Origin: JAJFKB01 sp965230515
Lineage (GTDB): Bacteria > Pseudomonadota > Gammaproteobacteria > Pseudomonadales > IMCC2047
Assembly (NCBI GenBank): GCA_965230515.1
Contig: OZ246007.1
Span: 434,001-498,000, forward strand
Direction of reading: 5' to 3'
DNA: 64,000 bases
The position numbers were made by a program, and so were the translations under genes. The notes under the pieces were generated by a model, which saw nothing but the letters and a program-made list of their open reading frames with translations, did no database searches and was not told the DNA's origin. This document shows positions 1 through 7,888 of this stretch, in pieces (position 1 is the stretch's first letter; every line of letters begins with the position of its first letter).

Positions 1-947
1 GCCCGTTGAATTTCATCTCCTGTTGAGGTGAAAGTAAACATTCGAAACAGGCTGGGGTCAACAATATAAACTTTATTATTAGCGTAGGTCATCATCAGTG
101 GGTCGGCATTGTCTGGTAATGCGAGCTTCTTCTGAAAGTGCCAGTCCTGACTGAACAGATAAATGGCGCCATACTTCTGCCCAGACTTCATCGCATTGAT
201 CCACCAGCTATCACCAACTCGCATAATGTCAGAGATCAGTTGCCTGCCGGATCGAACAGCATCTTCCGGTAGTTGGTTAAAACTGAACAGGTGCTTGCCA
301 AAATGTTCTGTCTCCGCAGAATACACCTGTACGCCCGGGTTTTTACCGTCAGACAGAGCGACATAAAGTGATTCGGCATAAGCAAACAACTGATTAGGCC
401 AACGGGCGTAACTCTTTGATTTGGCGAGCAGCTTGCCATCTGGGCTGAATTTCAAAAGCTGGTCACGAGCCGTATCAGCAATATAGACATATTCATCATT
501 ATCAATATGTAGACGAAAAGTCCGGTTAAACGATATCTCACTACTCCAGCGATCACAACTCATCTTGTCCAGATCGCAGCGTACCAGATAACCGCTACCC
601 GCTTCGTCATCGGCATTTCTAAGATGTGCTTTGACCGAATCACGACTCTGTTGTCTTTCCCCGGCTCGAACCAACAAATCACCGTTACTGAAAAAGGCAA
701 AATCTCCTATAACCTGGTCAATACCCAGTTGACCCAAATTGAAAATATCGGTAGTTACGCCGGCCTCATTTTCAATATAAATATCTGTGCCCATTAGCAC
801 AGCAATCTGCCCGGTCGGCATCGTGCGCACATGTGTCGGTGCGTCAACATCTCTCTGTTTATCGCCTGTCCAATAGAACAGATAGAATAGCGATAATGCC
901 AGTGTGATAATAATCGAGGTAAAAACCGGATGATCTTTAATATCCAT
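1..947 (-). CDS. Membrane-anchored beta-propeller-like protein, C-terminus cut by window edge
   Basis: A minus-strand reading frame stays open from an ATG at 947 to the left edge, so at least 315 residues are present and the C-terminus lies outside. A GGAG ribosome site sits just upstream of that ATG, while the ATG at 960 runs into a stop after seven codons. The N-terminus has a short cytoplasmic stretch (MDIKDHPVF), one membrane segment (about residues 9-26), then a soluble, presumably periplasmic domain. Repeated strands of the kind IYIENEAG, EYVYIADTARDQLLKFSPDG and NKVYIVDP resemble NHL or six-bladed propeller repeats. It lies 112 bases downstream of the triheme cytochrome gene on the same strand, so co-transcription is likely. 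The function is unknown; a structural or electron-transfer partner is only a guess from context. Confidence 0.7.
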   Translation of the reverse strand, partial: MDIKDHPVFTSIIITLALSLFYLFYWTGDKQRDVDAPTHVRTMPTGQIAVLMGTDIYIENEAGVTTDIFNLGQLGIDQVIGDFAFFSNGDLLVRAGERQQSRDSVKAHLRNADDEAGSGYLVRCDLDKMSCDRWSSEISFNRTFRLHIDNDEYVYIADTARDQLLKFSPDGKLLAKSKSYARWPNQLFAYAESLYVALSDGKNPGVQVYSAETEHFGKHLFSFNQLPEDAVRSGRQLISDIMRVGDSWWINAMKSGQKYGAIYLFSQDWHFQKKLALPDNADPLMMTYANNKVYIVDPSLFRMFTFTSTGDEIQR

Positions 948-1059
948 TCGCCCACTCCATTGGATAAAACATCAGAATTTCTATTTTCAAAAACGGATCA
1001 AAGTTACCTGCGTGCTATTAAAAACAGATAAGATCGGCACCGATGTCCATTTGAGCGGA

Positions 1060-1920
1060 TTAAAATGAGTGCCGAAGCAACTCAATCCAGCTTCTCTCCT
1101 GCCTGAGGAGCTGCCTGGCATCAAACGCCAAGCGATGAGTGGCATGGCAATTTGCGCAGGCTGCAACCGCCAGAGAGCCCAGTGCACTACCTTGTTCCTT
1201 TAAAGTGCCAGATTCAAGGCTTTGTTTGAGGGTTGCCTGCATAACCCGCATGGAATCACCTGGATATGGTTTTGTCTCTTTGTCGTGGCAACTTGTACAC
1301 ACTTGGCCTAACTGACTCATCCCTTTGTCCAAATCCGCATATGCCAGCAATGCATCTGCTCTTCTGCCATCCACAAAAGCGATTTTAATCTTGTTTACCT
1401 GGTCGCTGAGCGCCTGCATAAGCACTGTTAATTCTGTCGAGTCATCCAGCGTTAAACCGGCAAAATCAGGGGCCCGATAGCGAGTGGCTGTGACCACCCG
1501 ATAATCCTCGTGACAGGTATCACAGCTTTGCTTCAATGTCGGCAGTGCTTTCAGCACTTGTTGATAGTTATTTTTACGCACGGCATCCTCGATTTGGCTA
1601 ATAACAGCCTTGTTAAGCTTGTCCGCCCATTCAGGCACCATCTCACCAATTTTTTGGTAATCCGTAACAAGTTTCTTCGACCACTTCTGCAAGTGCTGCT
1701 GATCTTGAGAATGTGCATACAGCTCAACTGCCAACATTTCACGGCGCAGCTTAAACATAGTGTGCAACCACACCTGTCGCTTGTTTTGCGGTTTATACCA
1801 TTGCGCAAGAGAGGCTGGTGGTTCCTTGAGTACAACGACATGTTGTTGATGTTTCTGCGTGATGACAATGACGCCACCGATAATCAGACACTGCAAGAAA
1901 ACAAACCCCAACCAACGCAT
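1060..1920 (-). CDS. Membrane-anchored triheme c-type cytochrome (cytochrome c'-like)
   Basis: The protein has three CXXCH heme sites: CDTCH followed by EDYR, CTSCH and CANCH. The first, at the end of a helical region, is typical of the four-helix cytochrome c-prime/c556 fold (CxxCHxxYR). The second ends a further helical stretch and the third lies near the C-terminus. A hydrophobic N-terminal segment (WLGFVFLQCLIIGG) probably anchors it in the inner membrane with the hemes in the periplasm. I prefer the ATG at 1920 over the GTG at 1929 because AGGTGG lies six bases upstream of the ATG and overlaps the GTG. It precedes the beta-propeller-like gene. An electron-transfer role follows from the heme motifs; partner and pathway are not visible. 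Confidence 0.85.
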   Translation of the reverse strand: MRWLGFVFLQCLIIGGVIVITQKHQQHVVVLKEPPASLAQWYKPQNKRQVWLHTMFKLRREMLAVELYAHSQDQQHLQKWSKKLVTDYQKIGEMVPEWADKLNKAVISQIEDAVRKNNYQQVLKALPTLKQSCDTCHEDYRVVTATRYRAPDFAGLTLDDSTELTVLMQALSDQVNKIKIAFVDGRRADALLAYADLDKGMSQLGQVCTSCHDKETKPYPGDSMRVMQATLKQSLESGTLKEQGSALGSLAVAACANCHATHRLAFDARQLLRQERSWIELLRHSF

Positions 1921-2015
1921 TGTTGCCACCTTTTTAATCTATTGTTATTTAAATAATGGTTCTGGTTACCATGGTATTTATTGCCCAACTATATACTCGT
2001 TAGTGTGCTTTAAAA

Positions 2016-2807
2016 TCAACAAAAAATATCCCCAGGTGCCTGTCTCGCCTGATGTAGATATCCATTGGTATTCAGGCGGCGATACTGTCTGTAGATCTCT
2101 GCCACCCAAATCCCAGCGGGCGTCGCCATGAATTCGTTACGAAAATCTGCCATCGTCGGGGGCAGACCATTTGGCCAGGGAACCGGGTGCTGCTCAGGCT
2201 GCACCAAAATAGAGAACAGCGAGGCGACGTTTAGATCAGCAAGAGAAAACCTGTCATCGATTAAGAATGGCTGCGCGATAACCATTCCATTAAGACGCTT
2301 TACTGCCAGCTCCAGTTTTTTGCGAGCCTCATCAACCCTCTCGCTTGAACCAATAAACTTCTGATCAATTTTCCCTAAAATATAATTTCTGGATAAACGA
2401 AAAGCGAATTGTCTCACCGTACCACTGCGGTGTGTAAAGTAGTACTGCACCGCTTTTGGCCAGGGTTTAAGCATGTCGTACAACACTCTTCTAAGTGGAT
2501 CTCCTATCAGTTGCTCATAGGCTTCACAGCTATCCAGACAGGCCTGTTTCAGTTCAGGGTTATCTGGCAGGAGGGGTGTGTCCGGATATTTTTCCTCCAG
2601 GTACAGACAGATCGCCTGTGAACCTTGCAGCCAATATCCCTGATCATTAATAATAGGCAAGCTGCCGGAGCCAAATTTTCTTTGAAAGCGCAGCAGATGT
2701 TCTCCTGGATTGACAGGGCATGCATGCCAGGCAATACCTTTGTAATCCAGCACCCAGCGAACTTTTTCGCAGTAATGTGAGTGCGGAAATTCATAAAGTT
2801 TTAACAC
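2016..2807 (-). CDS. Glutathione S-transferase family protein
   Basis: The first 80 residues form a thioredoxin-fold GST N-terminal domain (LYEFPHSHYCEKVRWVL), with the SPYC-like region reading HSHYCEK and the cis-proline/Ser-Gln-Ala signature as GSGSLPIIND followed by LQGSQAICLYLEE. The rest is an all-helical C-terminal domain ending near residue 263. The start is a GTG at 2807 with GGAGTG upstream. Family members conjugate or reduce substrates with glutathione in the cytoplasm; the substrate cannot be told from sequence. The gene begins just upstream of a decayed EamA transporter remnant and is not obviously part of an operon. A second, unrelated GST lies at 46490-47287. Confidence 0.85.
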   Translation of the reverse strand: MLKLYEFPHSHYCEKVRWVLDYKGIAWHACPVNPGEHLLRFQRKFGSGSLPIINDQGYWLQGSQAICLYLEEKYPDTPLLPDNPELKQACLDSCEAYEQLIGDPLRRVLYDMLKPWPKAVQYYFTHRSGTVRQFAFRLSRNYILGKIDQKFIGSSERVDEARKKLELAVKRLNGMVIAQPFLIDDRFSLADLNVASLFSILVQPEQHPVPWPNGLPPTMADFRNEFMATPAGIWVAEIYRQYRRLNTNGYLHQARQAPGDIFC

Positions 2808-2813
2808 CCGTTA

Positions 2814-3060
2814 TCACTCCTCGACTGTATGTTCTTCATTAAAACCGAATTGCGGCACCAATAACCGAAAACAATACCCGCCACTGAATAGCATTGGACG
2901 TAACCCTCCTCCTGCGCCTACTGACATACCTTTGAATAAAAAGAGCAGTGGAAAGGCGGTCAGCAGGAAGCGGATTGCGGTTAATAAAAGAGGTGGCGAC
3001 AAAGTTAAAACCCCAGGCCGCCATTGCGAGTATGGCTATGCCGGTATGACTTATCTTCAC
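2814..3060 (-). pseudogene. Decayed 5' remnant of an EamA/DMT-family transporter
   Basis: Starting from a GTG at 3060 the frame reads MKISHTGIAILAMAAWGFNF, the typical first helix of EamA (drug/metabolite) transporters. The continuation (SPPLLLTAIRFLLTAFPL then LFLFK) is in a different frame from about 3002, and later stretches jump frames again. Only about 80 of the usual 290 or so residues are represented and the sequence stops before the GST gene. The pattern is a truncated, frameshifted pseudogene. Neither frame alone looks like a functional protein. A sequencing error alone would not explain the missing 3' three quarters. Confidence 0.6.
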
Positions 3061-3093
3061 GACAATTTAAAAACCATAGCAACCGTAAGCAGG

Positions 3094-4167
3094 TCAGACG
3101 TTCTCAGGTTCAGGTTCAGTTGCTTCTTTTCGCTGTGACAAGGATGCTCCAGAGCCCAAAATCACGGCAACCCAGCGGGTTTCATCAAAGCTTTCAAAGG
3201 CAATTTTCAAAGTCATGGTTAAAGGTACAGACAACAGCATTCCAACCGGCCCTAATACCCAGCCCCAAAACACCAAAGAGAGGAACACCACCAATGCGGA
3301 CAGATCAAGCCCCTTGCCCATAAAACGCGGTTCCAGAATGTTACCCACGACCACGTTAACAACCAAATATCCTGCTGCTGTTAACAAAGCATGGCCAGTC
3401 CCCAACTGAATGATCGCCAGCAATACCGCCGGCACAGCGGCGATGATAGAGCCCAGGGTCGGCACAAAATTCAGCAGGAATGCCACCAGGCCCCAGAGCA
3501 CCGCATAATCGACACCGAGGATCATTAGCCAAACCATAACCAAAACGCCAGTCAGAAGGCTTAGCGCGGTTTTAAGCGCCATATAACGGTTAACACTCTT
3601 GGTAAATCGTTGCACCGCCGCCATTGATTTCCCTGCGTTACCGGAAGCCGCTTTTAGTTTGTCATAAAAAACACTTTCTTCGGCAAGGATAAAGATAACG
3701 GTTAGCAAAATCATAAAGGCATTACCCATTACGTTTCCGAGGGAAGCCAACGTTGCCCCGACCATACTCATCGCCGTACCGGGATTAAAACTGTCCTTAA
3801 GATTGCTTCCCTGAAGATCAACTCCCAATCCGGATAGCCAGGTAAAAAAAGTACCGCTAAGCAGTCTTAGTTTATTTTGGTATTCAGGCAAATCCTGGGA
3901 GAAATTATTGACTGAGGCCCCTACAACTGCACCGATCAGTAATCCGAATACAACCACCACACCAATAATAACCAGCAACGCGATCAGGTAAGGAACACCC
4001 CTTTTGTGCATCCAGGCCAGTGGTGGTGAGCAGATCACTGCGATAAATACAGATAACAAAAACGGCACCAGCAACGATTCCGCCGCTTTCATACCGGCAA
4101 CGACAATAACAAATGCGGCGCTATAGAGTAGAAATCTGGCAGCGGTAGATTGTTGAAGAGTCATCAT
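3094..4167 (-). CDS. AI-2E family transporter (PerM/UPF0118-type permease)
   Basis: At 357 residues this is the usual length for the family. Two N-terminal membrane helices (RFLLYSAAFVIVVAG, LLVPFLLSVFIAVI) are followed by a third, a hydrophilic periplasmic stretch (about 90-150), and a block of five C-terminal helices with the conserved LNFVPTLGSIIAAVP motif and the LEPRFMGKGLDLSALVVFLSL region. These motifs define the AI-2 exporter/PerM family of inner-membrane proteins. Some members are cation/proton antiporters, so the substrate is uncertain. AGGA lies six bases before the start. Downstream is the EamA remnant; upstream (85 bases) is the lipoprotein phosphatase. Confidence 0.9.
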   Translation of the reverse strand: MMTLQQSTAARFLLYSAAFVIVVAGMKAAESLLVPFLLSVFIAVICSPPLAWMHKRGVPYLIALLVIIGVVVVFGLLIGAVVGASVNNFSQDLPEYQNKLRLLSGTFFTWLSGLGVDLQGSNLKDSFNPGTAMSMVGATLASLGNVMGNAFMILLTVIFILAEESVFYDKLKAASGNAGKSMAAVQRFTKSVNRYMALKTALSLLTGVLVMVWLMILGVDYAVLWGLVAFLLNFVPTLGSIIAAVPAVLLAIIQLGTGHALLTAAGYLVVNVVVGNILEPRFMGKGLDLSALVVFLSLVFWGWVLGPVGMLLSVPLTMTLKIAFESFDETRWVAVILGSGASLSQRKEATEPEPENV

Positions 4168-4252
4168 CTTCTATCCTTTGAATAGTTGTCAGCAACCAGG
4201 GTTTCCCGCCGGACCCAATACGCGCATCACCGGCTTAGGGCTGTCATGTAAT

Positions 4253-4765
4253 TTAACGCGATACCAGTCGCGCTTCAGCTAACACACGCATGGAGCGCAT
4301 TCCACTTCGCTCCGCCAGGCGTAACGCCTCATCCGCCGCCATGCCCTTATGCTCAACCAGCCACACAGCCCATAAAGCAGCGGCCCTGTTTCCGGAACCG
4401 CAATGCAGGAACACTGGCTTCCTGGCATTCTGCATTGCCTCGTTAAATTGTGCAACATGCGTATCAGTGATGGCCGTCAGAGGTTTTCCCATCGGTGCCT
4501 GGTAATATTCCATACCAAGCGCCTTCACAGTATTCGCTTCATCCCAGTTGACTTCATCAAGGCCTCGGGTGGAGATAACGCTTTTATATCCCAGCTCCGA
4601 CAGTTTGCCCAATGCTGCTTTAGTTGGCTGTCCTGCAATAGTCAAGTCACCGAACTTAACGCTATTGTTAACGCCTTCAAGCGGAAAAGACTTGGGATCG
4701 GTCACATTATGACCGCAGGATTGCAGCACAAAAACTGCCAAAAAAATGACCGCCAGATTTCTCAT
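4253..4765 (-). CDS. Lipoprotein tyrosine-phosphatase-like protein (DUF442/BLH-like)
   Basis: This is a 170-residue protein with a lipoprotein signal peptide: a hydrophobic stretch ending in VLQSC, with Cys16 as the predicted lipidation site. The mature domain contains GQPT followed by a YKSVISTRG strand and a phosphate-binding loop HCGSGNR before a helix. The layout matches the DUF442/beta-lactamase-hydrolase-like branch of the cysteine phosphatase superfamily. Between the Cys and the Arg there are four residues, one fewer than in the classical CX5R loop. Its location in the cell envelope follows from the lipobox. The substrate is unknown. Confidence 0.75.
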   Translation of the reverse strand: MRNLAVIFLAVFVLQSCGHNVTDPKSFPLEGVNNSVKFGDLTIAGQPTKAALGKLSELGYKSVISTRGLDEVNWDEANTVKALGMEYYQAPMGKPLTAITDTHVAQFNEAMQNARKPVFLHCGSGNRAAALWAVWLVEHKGMAADEALRLAERSGMRSMRVLAEARLVSR

Positions 4766-4912
4766 ATTACCATTTCCAGATTTGTAACCGGTTTTACGCC
4801 GACATCATAGCATGCACGGTAGTGATTTTGGGTGTCGCCCACCTTTCCGTCGACTATAAGAGGGAGTGGTTATATAGCTCTGAAGGAATAACATAGCTGC
4901 CCTCTCTTCCAA

Positions 4913-6091
4913 CTACTTGCTCAAATAGCGCATTCCCTCTTCCAGCCCTTCCAGAGTCAAAGGGTACATATGTCTGCCTACCATTCGATTGATGGTCTCG
5001 ATCGTTTGAGTATACTGCCACACATCTTTTGACTTGGGGTTCAGCCAGATCACCTTCTCAAAAGTATCAGTGATTCGCTGCATCCATTTGGTCGCGGGCT
5101 CTTCATTCCAGTGCTCAACGCTTCCGCCAGGTGAACTGATCTCGTAGGGTGACATGCTGGCATCGCCAACGAAAATGACCCGGTAATCGCTGCCATAGGT
5201 ATGCAGCACATCCCAGGTGGCTGTTTTCTCAGACCAGCGCCGGACATTATCTTTCCACACGGATTCATAAACCATGTTATGAAAATAAAAGTATTCCAGG
5301 TGTTTGAATTCTGTTCGCGAAGCGGAAAACAACTCTTCGCATTGCCTAACGTGGTGATCCATCGAACCGCCAATATCCATAAACAGCAGTACTTTTACCG
5401 TATTGTGTCGTTCAGGCACCATCTTTAAATCGAGATAACCGGCGTTTTTGGCTGTCGAATTAATCGTGTCGTGCATATCCAGCTGATCAGGAGCACCGGT
5501 GCGGGCGAATTTCCGTAATCTTCGCAGCGCCACTTTGATGTTGCGGGTGCCCAACTCTATTGAATCATCAAGGTTTTTATAGTCCCGCTTATCCCACACT
5601 TTAAGGGCACTGAAATTGCGATTGCCATCCTGGCCGATTCGAATCCCTTCGGGATGATAACCGTTTGCACCAAATGGAGAGGTGCCACCTGTACCAATCC
5701 ATTTGCTGCCACCCTCGTGCCGCTCTTTCTGCTCTTCCAGACGCTTTTTAAACTCCTCCATCAGCTTTTGTAACCCACCAAGGGTTTTGATTTTCGCCTT
5801 CTCCTCATCGGTCAGCGATTTCTCAAAGGCGCTGCGCAGCCATTCATCAGGAATCAACTCATCCAGAATATCAGGAAGCGCCTCCAAGCCTTTGAAGTAG
5901 CTTCCAAAAGCTATATCAAACTTATCAAAATGTTTTTCATCTTTCACCAGACAGGTGCGGCTCAGATAATAGAAAGACTCCATATCCGCGAACACCAGTC
6001 CTTGCTCTAGCGCTCCGAGCAGATCAAGAAACTCTCTGAGTGTCGCCGGGACTTTTGCGGCTCTCAATTCCTGAAAAAAACCAACTAACAT
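4913..6091 (-). CDS. CoxE-type von Willebrand factor A domain protein, partner of MoxR ATPase
   Basis: This is a 392-residue cytoplasmic protein with no signal peptide. An N-terminal helical part carries a charged coiled segment (EEKAKIKTLGGLQKLMEEF, about residues 95-125). The C-terminal VWA domain has a MIDAS-like motif DIGGS starting at Asp239, preceded by KVLLFM; the first Ser of the classic DxSxS is Gly, as in many CoxE-like proteins. It lies 49 bases downstream of a MoxR AAA+ ATPase on the same strand. MoxR/VWA pairs act as chaperone-like machines that insert metals or remodel partner complexes. That role is known for the family and inferred here; the client is unknown. Confidence 0.85.
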   Translation of the reverse strand: MLVGFFQELRAAKVPATLREFLDLLGALEQGLVFADMESFYYLSRTCLVKDEKHFDKFDIAFGSYFKGLEALPDILDELIPDEWLRSAFEKSLTDEEKAKIKTLGGLQKLMEEFKKRLEEQKERHEGGSKWIGTGGTSPFGANGYHPEGIRIGQDGNRNFSALKVWDKRDYKNLDDSIELGTRNIKVALRRLRKFARTGAPDQLDMHDTINSTAKNAGYLDLKMVPERHNTVKVLLFMDIGGSMDHHVRQCEELFSASRTEFKHLEYFYFHNMVYESVWKDNVRRWSEKTATWDVLHTYGSDYRVIFVGDASMSPYEISSPGGSVEHWNEEPATKWMQRITDTFEKVIWLNPKSKDVWQYTQTIETINRMVGRHMYPLTLEGLEEGMRYLSK

Positions 6092-6140
6092 AAATCTATT
6101 CCAACGGTTTACTATTTAGGTGTGCAGTCAAACACAAAAA

Positions 6141-6983
6141 TCAGCTATCACGTCGATTCATGAAAGCCAGACGTTCCAACAGGTGAACATCCTGCTCGTT
6201 CTTCAGAAGAGCGCCATACAACGGAGGAATGGCGTTCTTGCTATCCGGGTTTTGCAATACATCTTCTGGAATCTCATCAGCCATCAGCAATTTTAGCCAG
6301 TCGATCAGCTCGGAGGTAGAGGGTTTCTTTTTCAACCCCGGAATTTCTCTGAGCTCAAAAAACAGTTCCATCGCCTCCGCAACCAGCTTCTGACTGATGC
6401 CCGGATAATGGACATCAACAATTTGTTTCATGGTGGTGCTATCCGGAAATTTGATGTAATGGAAAAAACAGCGACGAAGAAAGGCGTCCGGCAGTTCTTT
6501 TTCGTTATTACTGGTGATCAGAATGATCGGGCGGTGTTTGGCTTTAATGGTTTGTTGGGTTTCATAAACATAAAACTCCATGCGGTCCAGTTCCAACAGC
6601 AGATCATTTGGAAATTCGATATCCGCTTTATCCACCTCATCGATCAACAATACCGCAGGCTTGTCACTTTCAAACGCTTCCCATAATTTTCCTTTAACGA
6701 TGTAGTTGGAGATGTCATGAACCTTCTCATTTCCCAACTGTGAGTCGCGCAAACGTGATACGGCATCATACTCATACAACCCCTGCTGAGCTTTGGTCGT
6801 TGACTTGATATGCCATTGAATCAAATTGAGTCCCAGTGCATTAGCCACCTGCTCTGCCAACATGGTTTTACCGGTGCCGGGTTCGCCTTTAATCAGCAGT
6901 GGACGTTGTAGATTGATTGCGGCGTTAACCGCCATGGTTAAGTCATCCGTCGAGACGTATTGATCAGTACCTTCAAACTTCAT
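6141..6983 (-). CDS. MoxR-family AAA+ ATPase
   Basis: The 280-residue protein has a Walker A GEPGTGKT at residues 33-40, a Walker B with the sequence VLLIDEVDKAD, a sensor-1 region (IILITSNNEKELPDAFLRRC) with arginine finger, and the C-terminal helical lid. Length and motifs match the MoxR class of AAA+ ATPases. It is the first gene of a pair with the CoxE-type VWA gene 49 bases downstream. The pair probably works as a remodelling or metallochaperone machine in the cytoplasm, by analogy with MoxR/CoxD and RavA-ViaA systems. No CO dehydrogenase or methanol dehydrogenase genes lie nearby. Confidence 0.92.
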   Translation of the reverse strand: MKFEGTDQYVSTDDLTMAVNAAINLQRPLLIKGEPGTGKTMLAEQVANALGLNLIQWHIKSTTKAQQGLYEYDAVSRLRDSQLGNEKVHDISNYIVKGKLWEAFESDKPAVLLIDEVDKADIEFPNDLLLELDRMEFYVYETQQTIKAKHRPIILITSNNEKELPDAFLRRCFFHYIKFPDSTTMKQIVDVHYPGISQKLVAEAMELFFELREIPGLKKKPSTSELIDWLKLLMADEIPEDVLQNPDSKNAIPPLYGALLKNEQDVHLLERLAFMNRRDS

Positions 6984-7108
6984 AGAAAAATCCGATTGTT
7001 ACTATTTGATTGGAAAAACGTGTATCAGAATTAGGGGGTCTTTGAATATTTCAGAGATGCCGGTTAATTCAGGATATTCAGGGGTAGTAGATTAACGTCC
7101 AAAACCGC

Positions 7109-7885
7109 TCAGGTAAAGCGCGCTGCGACATTGCCGCCCTGAAATACCGTTAATTCACCCTTTTCCATCTCGTTCCATCGTTCGTTGTCAGTCAGGGGTC
7201 TTGTGCTGATTACCGTTACAATATCCTGCGGCGATGTTTCATTGACAAAATCAACAGTCAGTTCTGTGTCAGTCAATGATGCTTCTCCAAACGGCGCTTT
7301 ACGGGTAATCCAGGCTAGCTGAGTCGAACAGTAGGAAAACAGGTATTTTGAATCTGTCATTAGAATATTAAATACACCCAACTCACTGAGCGATTGGCAG
7401 AGCTTAAATACAAAACGAAAAAGTGTTTTACCGCTTTTAGGTGCCACTGGAAAGCGTTCCCTGATTTGGTCCAGCATCCAGCAAAAAGCGTGTTCGCTAT
7501 CCGTTGAGCCAACTGGCTGAAAGTAGTTCAGAGGACTCTTTTTAACCGCTTTGATCTGACCGTTGTGAGCAAATGTCCAATGACGTCCCCAGAGTTCTCT
7601 GGAAAAGGGATGGGTGTTCTCCAATGCAATCTTGCCAGAGTTGGCCTGTCGAATATGGCTAATCACAATATCGCTTTTGATTGGGTATTGCTTAACCAAC
7701 TCTGCTACCTGTGAGGAGGCACTGGGATTTTGGTCGCGAAACTCACGGTAACCCTTGCCATTATAGAACACGATACCCCAACCATCTTTGTGTGGGCCGG
7801 TGACACCACCTCGCTGCATCAATCCAGAAAAACTAAAACAGATATCGGTCGGCACATTGGCGCTCATTCCCAGTAGTTCACACAT
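7109..7885 (-). CDS. Class II glutamine amidotransferase (YafJ-like)
   Basis: The 258-residue protein starts MCELLGM, placing the N-terminal nucleophile Cys at position 2, to be exposed by removal of Met1. Conserved class II features follow: GVTGPHKDGWGIVFY, HIRQANSG, the NTHPF motif and the FAHNGQI motif. Standalone enzymes of this kind hydrolyse glutamine or transfer its amide to an unknown acceptor; no synthetase domain is fused. It starts four bases after the stop of the VWA membrane protein gene upstream, so the two are very likely co-transcribed. Confidence 0.9.
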   Translation of the reverse strand: MCELLGMSANVPTDICFSFSGLMQRGGVTGPHKDGWGIVFYNGKGYREFRDQNPSASSQVAELVKQYPIKSDIVISHIRQANSGKIALENTHPFSRELWGRHWTFAHNGQIKAVKKSPLNYFQPVGSTDSEHAFCWMLDQIRERFPVAPKSGKTLFRFVFKLCQSLSELGVFNILMTDSKYLFSYCSTQLAWITRKAPFGEASLTDTELTVDFVNETSPQDIVTVISTRPLTDNERWNEMEKGELTVFQGGNVAARFT

Positions 7886-7888
7886 AAC

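Noticed and set aside
1510..1956. 148-codon plus-strand frame opposite the triheme cytochrome gene
   Set aside because: The minus strand has three heme motifs and a membrane anchor; the plus frame has no recognisable features.
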